A stretch of DNA of 64,000 nucleotides from Myxocyprinus asiaticus (lineage: Eukaryota > Chordata > Actinopteri > Cypriniformes > Catostomidae). The notes beneath the pieces are model-generated. The model was given only the letters and a program-made list of their open reading frames with translations, made no database searches and was not told the origin of the DNA. Location of the stretch: positions 20,785,001 through 20,849,000 of the forward strand of contig NC_059351.1 of NCBI RefSeq assembly GCF_019703515.2. The letters are read 5' to 3'. The translations under genes were made by a program, and so were the position numbers. Positions 47,493 through 58,850 of the stretch are shown piece by piece (the first letter of the stretch is position 1; the number at the start of each line of letters is the position of its first letter).

Positions 47493-49217
47493 GTGCCCGA
47501 TATTAGCCTTTCACTGATATATCGGTATCGGCGTATGTTTACGATATGCGCAGATATGAAAACTTTTTTCAGAACATATAATGCAGAAAACAATGCTTTA
47601 GAATTGTTATCATAATGTAGTTTGTCCATCAGAGTGCACTCTGACTCCACTGTTTACAGAGCTGAGCTGATGGTGGTTCTGCAGACAGTGCGGAGTTAAG
47701 CGGTGCAGTGTTAAATCAGTGCGGAGTTAAGCTGTGTCTTCTCTGTAAGTTGCTAAATAGTTTGTGAAATACATACTGGAAAATTAATAAACAATGACCC
47801 CATCATTTTCCTTGTTCAATATAACTAATATAACGTTAACCCTGTCCCTGACAACTATGTCACTCATGTTTATCACATCTGTTTGCTATGTTAGCCAGCT
47901 AAAGTTTGTCAGTACAGTAAGTAATGTAGCAGATTGAAAGATAAACATCAGAGCATCTTTTTGCAGCTCAGCAGACAACGGTGCGGTGGTAGATTGTGTC
48001 TGTTGAATGTTGATTTCACGTTGCGTAGTTACCTAGTTGGTGAGATGCAATGCTGGTCCATCTTTTACTCTCCGTGACAACGAGCTTAAAGCTAACTAGC
48101 TAACCACATAGCTACTTTCATTGCTTTTCAGCTGAGTGGAAGCTAATGTGTAAACTTGTATTCACCAAACTGTTTTGTTCAGGATTCACAGTTTGGTACC
48201 CCCTTCAACTGAACAATTCCAGTCATTGCATGTATAAAATGTAATATTTAAAAGTCTGGGTTTCCACCGTTGAAAGTTTCCCCTGAACTTGTATAGCAGA
48301 ATATAATACAACACCGCTGCCGATGTTTATCTCATGACAGGTGTAAATGCTTCTTGTTTTACAACTTGCCCATAATTGACTAGCAGTATTAAAATAGTCA
48401 GCATTTGACTGATATTAAACAGTAATAGTGATGTTTATTTAGCTATTTATTTTATTTTTATTGATTATTTAATGGTCAGCATTTGACTGACACTAAACAG
48501 TACTGATGTTTATTTAGCTATTTATTTTATTTCAATTAATTTTTTATTTTAATGGTCAGCAACTGACTGATCCTAAACATACAGTATGCATGTTTATTTA
48601 GCTATTTATTATATTTTTATTTATTCTTTATTTTAATGGTCAGCATTTGACAGATACTAAACATACAGTACTGATTTTTATTTAGCTATTTATTTTATTT
48701 GAATTTATTCTTTATTATAATGGTCAGCAACTGACTGATACTAAACATACAGTAGTGATTTTTATTTAGCTATTTATTGTATTTTTATTTATTCTTTATT
48801 TAAATGGTCAGCAATTGACATACTAAACAGTACTGATCCTTATTTAGCTATTTATTGTATTTTTATTTATTCTTTATTTAAATGGTCAGGAACTGACTAA
48901 TACTGAACATGCAGTACTGATGTTTTTTTAAGCTATTTATTGTATTTTTATTTATTCTTTATTTTCTCAGTGTTCATTTCTAGAATTTGTTGACAATGTA
49001 TAATAATAATGTCAAATATTCTTTGATAAAAAAATATTTAAGAAAGCAGCCTTTGCATAGTCATATCGGTGCAAAATCGGTGCACAATCCACATAGAAAT
49101 GGTCTGTTTTCATTCCAGCTCAAAAATTAACTATATCGGCCACCATATCCGTAATCTGTGAATTTTCCCCCTCTAAAATCGGTATCGTCTCAAAAATCCT
49201 ATATCGGTCGGGCTCCA
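47493..49217. mobile_element. Putative hAT-like element (CCGATAT ends) carrying a minisatellite
   Basis: The left end (GTGCCCGATATTAGCC, ATATCGGTATCGGCG) and right end (ATCGGTATCGTC, CCTATATCGGTCGGGCTCC) are imperfect inverted repeats. CATTAAA occurs just outside both (47483-47489 and 49218-49224), compatible with a decayed 8-bp target duplication. Inside is a tandem array (48390-48975) and no transposase. Confidence 0.6.
48390..48975 (+). repeat. Minisatellite, about seven units of 80 bp
   Basis: Units contain ATGGTCAGCATTTGACTGAT, ACTAAACATACAGTACTGAT and TTTATTTAGCTATTTATTTT, starting near 48393, 48474, 48555, 48639, 48722, 48805 and 48884. Individual units differ by substitutions and short indels. 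Confidence 0.85.
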
Positions 49218-49224
49218 CATTAAA

Positions 49225-49840
49225 CAGTGTAGTGCTCTTTTTTTTTTCCCTTTTTCTTTTTTATTTCTTGCTTCTCTCAAGTTAACCTTAATTATGTGAC
49301 CTGTAATCTAAACTCACCTTTGACATGTTTGCATTTGTCATTCCAAATAGGAGGAAATGTGACATGCTTCAACCTGAATCAAACCTGGTACCGTAAAAGC
49401 ACTGAAGCTGAATCTTTGGACAGGTGTGTAGCACAGCAAACAAAAGTAGAATGAAAGGGAGAAATGGAGGAAAGAAGACAAAAGCATTCTGAAAACCAGG
49501 AGAGAGCTAGCGGGAAATAAAACCTTTCATATCTGATAATGTACATTGAATGTCTTGAGTGAAGAGGCTCTTGTTTGATTGGCATTCACTTTAAGACCCT
49601 CCCTCGTCACCGTCTTCTGTTCCCAGGACACTCTAAAACTGTCCATAGCGACCGGCTAAAGAGCAACTAAGAGACATTCATCTTGTCCACTCTGTTTGTC
49701 TGGCTAAAGAAACACATTGTAGACCCTCTCTGCCTCTTTTTATTATCTTTCTTTAACTTGAACTTTCTCTTGCTTTAGCTGTCTTGTTCTACTAACTTGA
49801 TCACTTTACTTGAACCAGAATAGCATGTTACAAATGTTAC
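49225..49840 (+). other. ptgfrn intron 4, no gene seen
   Basis: No element ends or exons recognised in this interval. Confidence 0.35.
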
Positions 49841-49844
49841 CATT

Positions 49845-49915
49845 CAGAAGTTTGGACATTCTTGACTGGATTTGTTTCTCTTGATATTAAAAACCTTTCG
49901 ATCCGAAGGCTTATG
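49845..49915 (+). repeat. Fragment of the GTTCAAAAGTTT Tc1/mariner-like MITE
   Basis: ACCATTCAGAAGTTTGGACA followed by TTTCTCTTGATATTAAAAAC and CCGAAGGCTTATGC matches one end of the element at 51783-52294 in inverted orientation. Confidence 0.65.
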
Positions 49916-50039
49916 CCAGTGAATTTAATAAAGAATTTAATATATGTCTTAAGCTATTGTTGCAGGTAAATCTTTTTAACTGGTATAAACCAGCATGAAA
50001 GTGCCCAAAACAATAAGTAACAAGATTTTTGTAACCATC

Positions 50040-50296
50040 TGTAACGGGGTAAGGTGGTCAAGGAGGAGGCGAGAACCAAATGAACAGTCAACGTAAACCT
50101 TCATGACATAAATTAACTCAAATCAACTTAAACACAAACACACAGACACACAGACACACACACACAGTGGCCGCATGTGTCTCTCTCTCTCGAACTGGCG
50201 TCTCTGGCTTCCCTTTATCTCATTCTACTGATGATCAGCTGACTCAGTGCCGGCCGTGCACCCTCACGGCCCAGCCACGCCCTCCTCCTCGTTACA
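50040..50296 (-). mobile_element. Second solo LTR
   Basis: Read on the - strand, the 257-bp block begins TGTAACGAGGAGGAGGGCGT and ends CCTTACCCCGTTACA (TG...CA). Flanks are CCATC (50035-50039) and CCGTC (50297-50301), a 5-bp duplication with one mismatch. It contains a CA/TG run and an AGATAAAGGGAAG box. Shared words such as TCTCGCCTCCTC suggest distant kinship with the LTR at 2394-2732. Confidence 0.72.
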
Positions 50297-50664
50297 CCGT
50301 CTTTTAACTGTAGTAAGATTTTAGACTTTAATATAGTTTAAGTGGTCATTTAAGCTGGTCATGAGCTTTGTTTGAGCTTTGGCTGTTTTTTTTATTTTGC
50401 CCAGCAGAGATAAAACTGATAAAACTTCACCTCTTTTGCCTTTGTCTTAATGAATTGTCCAGTGAAGAATAGCTGCTGCTTATTAAAGCAGAACTGGGAG
50501 GAGCTAAATAAAAAACAGGAAGTGATGCGGATCAAAGCCACACCATGCAGATGGTCACAATGACTCAATCACTGTGACATCCAAAAGCTTAACACAAAAC
50601 CCAAAAGCGCATATGGAACTCAAACAGGTCTGTCTTTAAAGGTTTATAAGTAATTGTGAACTGT

Positions 50665-50879
50665 GGGTGATATGACAAAAAAACTTTTGTACAACGATAA
50701 CAATCACAATATAGTCAAATCTTTCTGGAAAATTTATAAAAATGTGTTTAAATATTAAATAAATGTAGTGTAATACCTATAGTTAGAAACTCCAAACAAA
50801 TATAGTCAAAGTAAAAAAATAAATAAAAACTTACCAAAAAGTTTCACATTATGCCACATTAGTCAGATTTGTTGTTAAC

Positions 50880-50919
<40 letters not shown>

Positions 50920-51517
50920 TTAACAATAAACACTTCTTGTGAAAAACAATTTAGCTAATTTTGCAGAGTGCACCATTTGGCTTTCATAGTATTCTGTTGC
51001 ATTAGGGTTAGGAGGCATTTTGAGAAGATAAAACAGATTGCTTGTATTTCAAGTGATTATTGTCGTGCAACACAGTTTGCAGATGACATTTTTCAGTGTC
51101 GGCTTTTGGGAACCCACACCAGACACCACAGATGTCACACCATTTTTAATAGTGAGCTCCTCTTCATTTTCATGACTTGTTTGGGAGTCGTCTCATTCTG
51201 TGGAGATGTCTTTCTCCATTATGGTTTTTACTGTGTCAAAAATGAGTAGCGCGAGTTATCCCACACTGCGATCTCCTGTCTGTGGAGCACAATTGTCGGG
51301 AAGCCTGCTGTACTCACACGCAGTTGCGTGTTACAGAGATAGTGTGCGCAACATTCACGAGATATAGAGATGTGCGCGTCAGATGACAAGCATATTTACA
51401 CAAGCACATGGATATTTATATATCGCGATATACAGTACACGATACAGCAAAATCTCTATCGATTGACACTTTATATCATTGCCACGATATATAGAGTCAT
51501 ATCGCCCAGCCCTAGTA
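50665..51517. mobile_element. Putative hAT-like element (GGGCTGGGCGATATGAC ends)
   Basis: Left GTGGGTGATATGACA and right GTCATATCGCCCAGCCCTAG are inverted repeats. An (ATT)n microsatellite is at 50881-50920. The 93-codon frame at 50968-51249 has no recognisable domain. Confidence 0.55.
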
Positions 51518-51782
51518 ATCGTTAATAATCAATTCCCCTATGAAGAAAAAAAAATGCAAATCTTACTTCCAGAACCAGACTTTTGCTCCCTATAGCAGGT
51601 AGCAAATCATAGTTCATGAATGTGACATGTGATGAATGTGACCCATTGACTGTTAGTGTTAGGGTAACACTAACCTTCGAAATGTCCTGCCTCAAGTTCC
51701 TGTTTCATTAGGACAAAAAACTGCACCAGTAATTTTAAGGTGTCTTTCAGATTTAATTTTAGTGAATGATTGTTTATATATA

Positions 51783-52289
51783 CACTACCGTTCAAAAGTT
51801 TAGGGTCACTTACTCATTCTTTATTTTTTTTATTTATTTTTTTTTCACATTTTAGAATAATAGTAAAGTCATCACAACTATGGAATAATAGAAATGGAAA
51901 TATGAGAATTATGTTGTGACTAAAAACTATGTTGCATCTACAAAAACTTTGCCTAGATTTTGCAGAAATGTACTCTTGGCATTTTCTCAACCAACTTAAT
52001 GAGGTATCACCCTGGGATGCTTTTTAAACAGTATTGAAGGAGTTCCCATCTATATGCTGGGTACTTAGTGGCTGCTTTTCTTAATTATTCGGTCCAAGTC
52101 ATCCATTTCAAAAACTTTTTTTTATTTTTATAAAATTTTAGTTTTGTAATTAAATAAATTAATATGTTGGCACAAATATATTTTTGTCTACAAAACTAAT
52201 TTCAAACATTTAAGCATACGCCTTCAGATCAAAAGCTTTGTAAGATCATGAGAAACATTTCAGGCAAGTGACCCCAAACTTTTGAATGG

Positions 52290-52294
<5 letters not shown>
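51783..52294 (+). mobile_element. Non-autonomous Tc1/mariner-like element
   Basis: Ends are CACTACCGTTCAAAAGTTTA and, inverted, CACTACCATTCAAAAGTTTG, with the similarity running on through GGGTCACTT. TA precedes the left end (51781-51782); the right flank is now a TG run. 512 bp, no coding frame. Copies or fragments occur at 37755-38235, 49845-49915 and 28840-28875. Confidence 0.85.

Positions 52295-52332
<38 letters not shown>
52295..52332. repeat. (TG)n(TA)n microsatellite
   Basis: Begins exactly at the right end of the Tc1/mariner-like element, so the original TA target copy is probably lost in the repeat. Confidence 0.8.
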
Positions 52333-52988
52333 GTTAGTATGCCCTTATAAAAGGTAAAAATGCCCCTGAAAATCAATTTAGTTGGCAAATATTGCCCCTT
52401 AAAAGTTAAAGTCTTGTGCTAGTTTGAGAGAATGTTTTCTTAGGCAAACCATGTAAGTCTTAGTTTTTCCGTGTGTGTATATGTGTGTCTTGTACTGCTC
52501 ACCCAAGCATGAAGGTGCCAGCTGTATAGGAAAAGACATAGGGAGTCCTTCACCAAGTGTGCACCTTTCATCATGCTGCTGGGCACACAGCCCAGAAACA
52601 CTTGACAGTGTTGTATTAACAGCCTGGTAGCAGGGTCACTGTACACCTTTAATGAGTGTGCATTTGTGTGTATATTTTGAAAGTGAAGAGGAACAATTGC
52701 ACTGTCTCAGATTTCTCACCTATTTAATGGTGAAGTGTGTAATGTTTGTCTATATTCAAGTACTTCCTCCTAATTTAGTTTAATTTGCACAGTCAACTAT
52801 AAGTAAGCCTTAAGACATTAGACGAGTAAAAACACTATGGCTTTGTGGCACTTTCAAAGCTATGTTTGTGTGATTTCCACAATAAATATATTCAAGTCAA
52901 GGTCAAGTTGTTGGATGGCCAGCAAGAGATACGTTTTAATCTTCGAGTAAAGATGGGAAAATTGTCATGTTGCAGGACGCGGGGTTTT
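52333..52988 (+). other. ptgfrn intron 4, no gene seen
   Basis: No exon. The TTGTGGCACTTTCAAAGC word near 52843 recurs near 61120, a short dispersed repeat. Confidence 0.35.
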
Positions 52989-53425
52989 GTCAAAGTTTTT
53001 CTAGAAAGTCAGTCCACTGGCGGCCATCTTTGGAATGCTCTCAGGAGGCTATTTCCAGTCGTGACAGTGCAGCTTGAATGGGGAAAGACAGAAATCTCAA
53101 AAATGGTTGGTCAAGATTATGATCAAAGAACATATTTTAAATTAGCAATAAAATTTGACGATACTGGAATCACAAGTTGTGCTTCTTTACCTCATATTAC
53201 ACTAAAAAAACGCCATTTTCCTGGCTTGTATTGCTAATGTGCATGCTCGTTTTTGAGTTGATTGACAGGCGATGTCTGCATCTAAAAGATAATTTGTCTA
53301 TTTTAAATGTAAGGCGGGACTTCCTTTCTACACCTGTTGACTGTTGGGTGCTTAGAGCCTCTTGGTTAGGCGTTCCAATTTCTCTCATAAATTTTAATAG
53401 AAATGCCCTGTCTCTTCTAAGTTCT
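52989..53425 (+). repeat. Unclassified dispersed repeat, copy C
   Basis: Third copy of the repeat at 411-850 and 1353-1790, closest to copy B in its AATCTCAAAAATGGTTGGTC block. Frames of 97-130 codons that cross it are not conserved between copies. Confidence 0.75.
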
Positions 53426-53973
53426 AGACTAAAAGCCAGAACATACTGCGATTTGTCGTGTGCTGCTACAGCTTGCGCAAATTCCGGCATCAGCGCAATA
53501 CGTGCGGACTGTCTGCGTACAGCCCAGTTTTTCTAGACACACAATGATGCAAAATGTCTGTATCTGTGCACGTATCTGTGGAGTTGACAGGGCTTTAAGA
53601 GTATCACAAAGCAGTCTGTATGGGCTCATGGTAAAAAGAGTATACCTTAAAAGGCAGGAGCGCTCGACCATGCTTGACACGTGACGGTACATGAAAAAAA
53701 TACCCTAGCTTTAAAGCAGAAAGTTTTGTCCACATTGTTTTAAACATCTAACCCAAAGTATTAAACTTCATCATCTATCTGCAACCACCCAGAATACTCA
53801 AGCAACAACTTAGCAATGTGTTAAAAATAGTTTTGAACATCCGAAGAACCTGTTGGCATTGTTCTGACAACGACCCACAACCTAGCATTGTATGACAACT
53901 TCTGCATAGGCAAGCACCACTGTTATTTTCAAAAAATCATCTTTAATATTTTCTCTTTCTCTTTTTGTTCCAG

Positions 53974-54390
53974 ATTACACTGTTGTTCTCAACGCACCTG
54001 TGACGGCAAAGTTCTCAGGTGACCCAACAGAGTTGGAATGCAAAGTTGTGAACAAGTCCAACCTTCACAATGTACGACTAGGAGTGTCGTGGTTATACAA
54101 AGGAACTCTGCCTGGAGTTGACCCGGCAACTGCTCAAACAATTGCGTTATTGGATGAAAATGGAACCCTTGTACCAGGAAAGTCATACAAGCGTCGCATA
54201 GAGGTGGGACATATCACAGCTTCACGAACAGAACCTTACACGTTCAAGCTCCGTCTCCTGCACACAATGGACACAGACACTGGAGAATACTCTTGCACCG
54301 TCACAGCATGGATTCTGTCTCGTCATGGGAACTGGAAAAAGGTTGCAGAGTTCCTGACCCCTGGACTCAAAGTCAGCTTTGCTAACCAGC
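53974..54390 (+). CDS. ptgfrn: ptgfrn exon 5: Ig V domain 4
   Basis: Acceptor CTTTTTGTTCCAG ends at 53973; donor GTGAGT starts at 54391; 417 nt, phase 1. It reads NYTVVLNAPVTAKFSGDPTE, first Cys in LECKVVNKSN (sequon NKS), core Trp in GVSWLYKG, second Cys in GEYSCTVTAWILSRHGNW. Human domain 4 has DYQVYLNAS, DDPTELACRV, VSWYYR and YYCVVSAW. The AWI at 54307-54315 is the closest thing in these exons to an EWI-like triplet. Confidence 0.93.
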
Positions 54391-54424
54391 GTGAGTAAGC
54401 ATGCGTTTGGATTCTATAAATCTT

Positions 54425-54600
54425 AAAGAGTTCACCCAAAAATCATTTACTTACTCACAAAACCTGTATGACTTTCTCCCCACCATCGAACACAAAAGAA
54501 AATAATCTCTATAGAGCCCAACGGTGCCCGCCCACTGTTTCAGCTGCCATGGTTCCGGAAGTATTTTCCCATACAGATTTTATTAAGTCTTTCATAAAAG
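54425..54600 (+). repeat. MITE family 2 fragment in intron 5
   Basis: AAAGAGTTCACCCAAAAATC, then CTGTATGACTTTCT, then GAACACAAAAGAAAATAATC follow the order of the common cyprinid MITE. Right end not found. Confidence 0.65.
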
Positions 54601-55560
54601 AGTTCTATGTTATTAAGGCTCTACAAACACCTGCTGTTAATATCACAGATGAAATGTTCACGCCTCTGTTCTTGATGGCAGTGTTACCTCCACTCTTTGA
54701 CTGTCTGACACATTGCAGCTCATTTTCTGCATCAATCCAATGCATTTTCCACATCCAATATCCATAGACACATTGGTACCGGTTGACTTACGCTAACAAC
54801 ATCTCTTTGTCCTCTGTAATGGGCAATTGTCATTTTCATGAGGAAGTAAACCAATGCAGTTTTCTATTACATGCTGATGTGTTTTTTGAGATGCAGGACT
54901 GATGCATGTCTCTGCAGGGCACAATTTATTCTGACATGTGCTGTGCAGTTTCAAAACAATATCACTGTACTGACAATTACAGTTGCAATTGCTGCTATAA
55001 CAACTCTAAGAACATTTGGCATAATTTTGCCATTATCTTATATTGTCACTCCTATATTTAGATTTGTTCTGTATCTCAGGACACTTGGCAGTACTTTGTC
55101 TTTTTTTACAAAAGTCCAATAAGATGTTGCAAAGTACTAAATGTCTGAATTGCTGTAAACTGAGTGTTCTTATGTATGTATTTTTATGTTGAAATTTCTG
55201 CAGCTTGGGAGACTTCATGGAGTTCTTACGTTTCTTTAAATTATTAACCTTTTCTCTGATGTTTCTCCTTAAACCGATAACTAAGGTGGTGGGAAGGCTG
55301 ATAACCGATTAATTGGCCGATTAGTTTTTAAAATCAATTTATAGAATGTTAACATTATTATTTTTATTATTGCGGGCACAGAAAAAGAGTCCAAAATGAA
55401 TGAAATTCCATATGTGGTATATTATATGTGGATTTTGCCGATAACCAATAGTTCCAAAAATCAACTATCTGCACCGATTAATCGGTAAAATCAATATATC
55501 AGTCTACAGCAGACACAGTTGAAATAATAAAAATAACTTATTTGTGCTTTGTTTTTTTAA
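54601..55560 (+). other. ptgfrn intron 5, no gene seen
   Basis: Near 55275-55505 GATAACCGATTAATTGGCCG and GCACCGATTAATCGGTAAAA mark a decayed repeat with inverted ends. Nothing else recognised. Confidence 0.45.
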
Positions 55561-55568
55561 TCGAAAAG

Positions 55569-55571
55569 CAG
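55569..55571 (+). promoter_or_regulatory. ptgfrn: NAGNAG tandem splice acceptor at exon 6
   Basis: The acceptor reads CGAAAAGCAG followed by GCCCTG. Use of AAG (exon from 55569) adds one codon and gives Pro-Gly at the junction; use of CAG (from 55572) gives a single Arg. Both keep the frame. CAG is usually preferred over AAG. The pyrimidine tract is weak (TTTGTTTTTTTAATCG). Confidence 0.6.
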
Positions 55572-55979
55572 GCCCTGTCCTCGGTGTAGTGGCCCGACGT
55601 CTTCGAGAAGCGACGGCTGCCGGATCGACATTTGAGATGAGCTGCCAGGCCAACGCTCAAAACCTCCCGCAAGGAGTCGGTTTTTCCATTCTTATCTTAT
55701 TTGAGAAGGCCGTAGGGTCACCCAGCCACAAACTGGCCTCATTGGGTCCAGACATGGTTCTTCGATTGGAGGACTTGGGTGAACCGGGTCGACGGAACAG
55801 CTTGATGCTGGTGAAGACTGGGAAGAAGGAGTTCCAATTCCGTATTCAAGGGGTGCAGGTGACTGATCGTGGGTTCTACTCATGTGAGATGAGAGTCTGG
55901 ACGAAGCAACTTGGTGAAGACTGGGTGGAGATGGCCAAAGGAGTGTCCAATAAGGTTCAGATCGCCTTCGAGCACAAAG
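55572..55979 (+). CDS. ptgfrn: ptgfrn exon 6: Ig V domain 5
   Basis: Acceptor at 55571 (CAG) or 55568 (AAG); donor GTAGAG starts at 55980; 408 or 411 nt, phase 1. It reads PVLGVVARRLREATAAG, first Cys in TFEMSCQANAQ, SILILFEKAVG, MVLRLEDLGEPG, then FQFRIQGVQVTDRGFYSCEM and VWTKQLGEDWVEMAKGVSNK. Human domain 5 has the parallel NTFEMTCKV, SVLIMAEKPVG and LYRCMVTAW. As in the human protein, the core Trp position is occupied by a Leu/Ile-type residue. The last 64 bases recur at 56181-56244. Confidence 0.92.
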
Positions 55980-56180
55980 GTAGAGAATTTAAGGCATTTT
56001 TTAAATGTTTGTTCCATTAAACCATTAGCGTTTCTCTCTAGATAGCTAGCTGTAAACAAATTGACCCTTGTTTGGGTAAACAAATAATAGGTAAATGGAA
56101 CACAAAAGCAGATTTTAAACATAATGTTAGCCTGAGTCACATGAGGATGAGTAAAAGATGAACATAGAAGAAGATTGTTG

Positions 56181-56244
56181 GAAGACTGGTTGGAGATGGA
56201 CAAATCAGTGTCCAATAAGCTTCACGTGGCTTTTGAGCACCAGG
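56181..56244 (+). pseudogene. Duplicated 3' end of ptgfrn exon 6, still in frame
   Basis: This segment matches 55916-55979, the last 64 bases of exon 6, at 52 of 64 positions by hand count with no gap. The frame is open: EDWLEMDKSVSNKLHVAFEH, against EDWVEMAKGVSNKVQIAFEH in the exon, and a GTAGAA donor-like site follows in the same place as GTAGAG. Upstream the frame closes at a TGA (56148-56150), and no acceptor or first half of an Ig domain is present. It looks like the tail of a tandemly duplicated Ig exon whose front was lost. Confidence 0.75.
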
Positions 56245-56269
56245 GTAGAAAATGTAAAATGTATGTGGG

Positions 56270-57620
56270 TAGGGCTGGATGATATATTGAATATTCACAA
56301 TATTATTGCATTGATTTTGCTGCCGATACACTGTAAAATTAAGCAATATCGTGAATATCGCGATGACTGTAATGTGCATTTTATTGGGCCACTATGTTTC
56401 ATAAAGAACGCGACATTAGACTAATTTCACAATTGTTCAGGGCTGCACAGTTCATCAAAATAACATTAAAATCTCAGTATTGTCATGTGTGATTATTAAA
56501 CCACAAATGGCTGCGATTTACTTCAATGAATACATGGTCTGTGTGCACTTTAGAGTGAACGAGTGACGCAATGTAGCTGTCTCAGAGCAGTTTGCGTGCA
56601 TTGTGAAAGCAAAGTGCTGCAGGTTTACACATTTGCGCAATTCCGAAAATTTGTAACCGCTACGGGACACCGTATCACAGAAAACAAGGTGACAGCTTTT
56701 CACCAAGTTTGTAACGAGCAACATTAAAAACAAGACACACTGACACTACAGTGCACATGCAGTGTTTTACCAAAATAAAAGCTCCAGATGAAGTAAACAT
56801 GACAAAATTATATTACTATTGTACAAAACAATTATAATCTGCAAAAATAATAATAATAATTATCCGTTGATGTGTTCGTAATGGTAAATTTTTTCATTGG
56901 TAAGTAATGCTGATTTTTCCATTTTTACCTAAAAAACATATAGTTCTGGCATTATAAAAATATTGCTTACTCTGCCATTACCAGTTTGGGGAGTTTGGGG
57001 TGGCACTATCTGTTTGTTCGGTCAATGGCACATGGAGGGAGCAGTTGGGAAAACAATATTTATTTTTGCAGTTCCATTTGGTGAGGCTAGTGGCGCAGAC
57101 AAGTTGACCTACAAAAAGTTAATGAACTGTATTTCTTGGCGAATTAACACATTTTTGCGATAATTGTGAATTCCTATATTTATTAAACACTGTTACACGC
57201 CGCTCTGGAAAACTCAAATCTGATTGGTCAATGATGCCATCCAGTGGTCCTATATTTCTACTGTAACAACTGCACATCCACATATTAGACCGCTCATCCT
57301 GGTACTGCGAGCTGTCTCTCCTGCTTCTCGGATCACTGTGCGAACTCTACAATAAGCTATTAAAATAATTTAAACTCAAATCAATGTTTCATGTTTATGT
57401 GTTTATTTATTTGGTTAGTAGCCATGTAATAAGCGGGATAATGTACAGTCTGCAGGTTATCGCAAAATAAACCCCTTCAGGCTGATACAAACCCTGATCA
57501 CCCTGTCAAGATTAATTGTGCGATAACCAGCTGAATGTACATTATCCCTTACTTAGTGTCTTGTACTATCATATTACCGTCACTGTAACGCATGACCTGT
57601 CATGTCTTATAACATTTGCT
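56270..57620 (+). other. ptgfrn intron 6, hAT-like fragments, no gene seen
   Basis: GTAGGGCTGGATGATATATT at 56270 is a hAT-like element end. The remainder to 57620 shows no exon or second terminus that I can fix. Confidence 0.4.
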
Positions 57621-57812
57621 TTCATATACACTGGCGGCCAAAAGTTTGGAATAATGTACAGATTTTGTTCTTATGGAAAGAAATTGGTACTTTTTTTCAC
57701 CAAAGTGGCATTCAACTAATCACAATGTATAGTCAGGACATTAATAATGAGAAAAATCACTATTACAATTTGAAAAAAAAAAATTCAGAACTTCTTAAAC
57801 TACTTTTTCTCA

Positions 57813-58028
57813 TCAAAAAAATCCTCCATGTGCAGCAATGACAGCTTTGAAGATCCTTGGCATTCTAGCTGTCAATTTGCCCAGATACTCAGGTGACATT
57901 TCACCCCACGCTTCCTGTAGGACTTGCCATAGATGTGGATGTCTTCTCGGGCACTTCTCATGCACCTTACAGTCTAGCTGATCCCACAAAAGCTCAATGT
58001 GGTTAAGATCCATAACACTCTTTTCCAA
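57813..58028 (-). pseudogene. Tc1 transposase C-terminal fragment
   Basis: The - strand frame reads MDLNHIELLWDQL, WQVLQEAWGEMSPEYLGKL and VIAAHGGFF, the usual C-terminal third of Tc1 transposases (NPIEHLWDEL-like, then LxxxW, then AKGG-like). The Pro-Ile-Glu motif is HIE here. The central catalytic region is absent. Confidence 0.75.
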
Positions 58029-58155
58029 TTAACTGTTGTCCAATGTCTGTGTCTTGTTTTTCTGTTTCAAAAGTGGCTTTTTCTTTGCAATTCTTCCCAT
58101 AAGGCGTGCACCCCTGAGTCTTCTCTTTACTGTTGTACGTGAAACTGGTGTTGAG

Positions 58156-58554
58156 GGGGCCTGGGTAGCTCAGTGGTAAAGACGCTGGCCACCACCCCTG
58201 GAGTTCGCTAGCTCGAATCCCAGGGCGTGCTGAGTGACTGGGAGGGTAGAGTCACATGGGGTAACCTCCTCGTGGTCGCTATAATGTGGTTCATTCTCGG
58301 TGGGGCACGTGGTGAGTTGAGCGTGGTTGCCGCGGTGGATGGCGTGAAACCTCCACGTGCGCTATGTCTCCGTGGCAGCGTGCTCAACAAGCCATGTGAT
58401 AAGATGAGCGGGTTGATGGTCTCAGACACAGAGGCAATTGGGTTTCCGGACTGAGGCGAATCACTACGCGACCTCGAGGACTTAAAAAGCACATTGGGAA
58501 TTGGGCATTCCAAATTGGGAGAAAAAGGTGAAACCCCCCCCCCCAAAAAAAAAA
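58156..58554 (+). mobile_element. tRNA-head SINE inside the Tc1 element
   Basis: Starts GGGGCCTGGGTAGCTCAGTG, with box B-like AGCTCGAATCC near 58210, and ends in C- and A-runs (58535-58554). Perfect 15-bp duplication GAAACTGGTGTTGAG (58141-58155 and 58555-58569). It therefore inserted after the Tc1 element. Confidence 0.88.
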
Positions 58555-58688
58555 GAAACTGGTGTTGAGCGGGTAGAATTCAATGAAGCTCTCAGCTGAG
58601 GACATGTGATTCTCAAACTAGAGACTCTGATGTACTTATCCTCTTGTTTAGTTGTACATCTGACCTTCTGCATCTCTTTCTGTCCTTG

Positions 58689-58850
58689 TTAGAACCAGTT
58701 GTCCTTTGTCTTTGAAGACTGTAGTGTACACCTTTGCATGAAATCTTTTTTGGCAATTTCAAGCATCGTGTAGCCTTCATTCCGCGAAACAATAATTGAC
58801 TGACGAGTTTCTAGAGAAAGCTGTTTCTTTTTTTGCCATTTTTTACCTAA
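58689..58850 (-). pseudogene. Tc1 transposase N-terminal fragment
   Basis: The - strand reads MAKKKQLS-like sequence (KKWQKKKQLSLETRQSIIVS) and then NEGYTMLEIAKKD, an N-terminal helix-turn-helix start. It is separated from the C-terminal fragment by deletion and by the SINE. Confidence 0.7.

Noticed and set aside
52845..53237. 130-codon open frame in intron 4
   Set aside because: Overlaps repeat copy C and has no Ig or other domain features.
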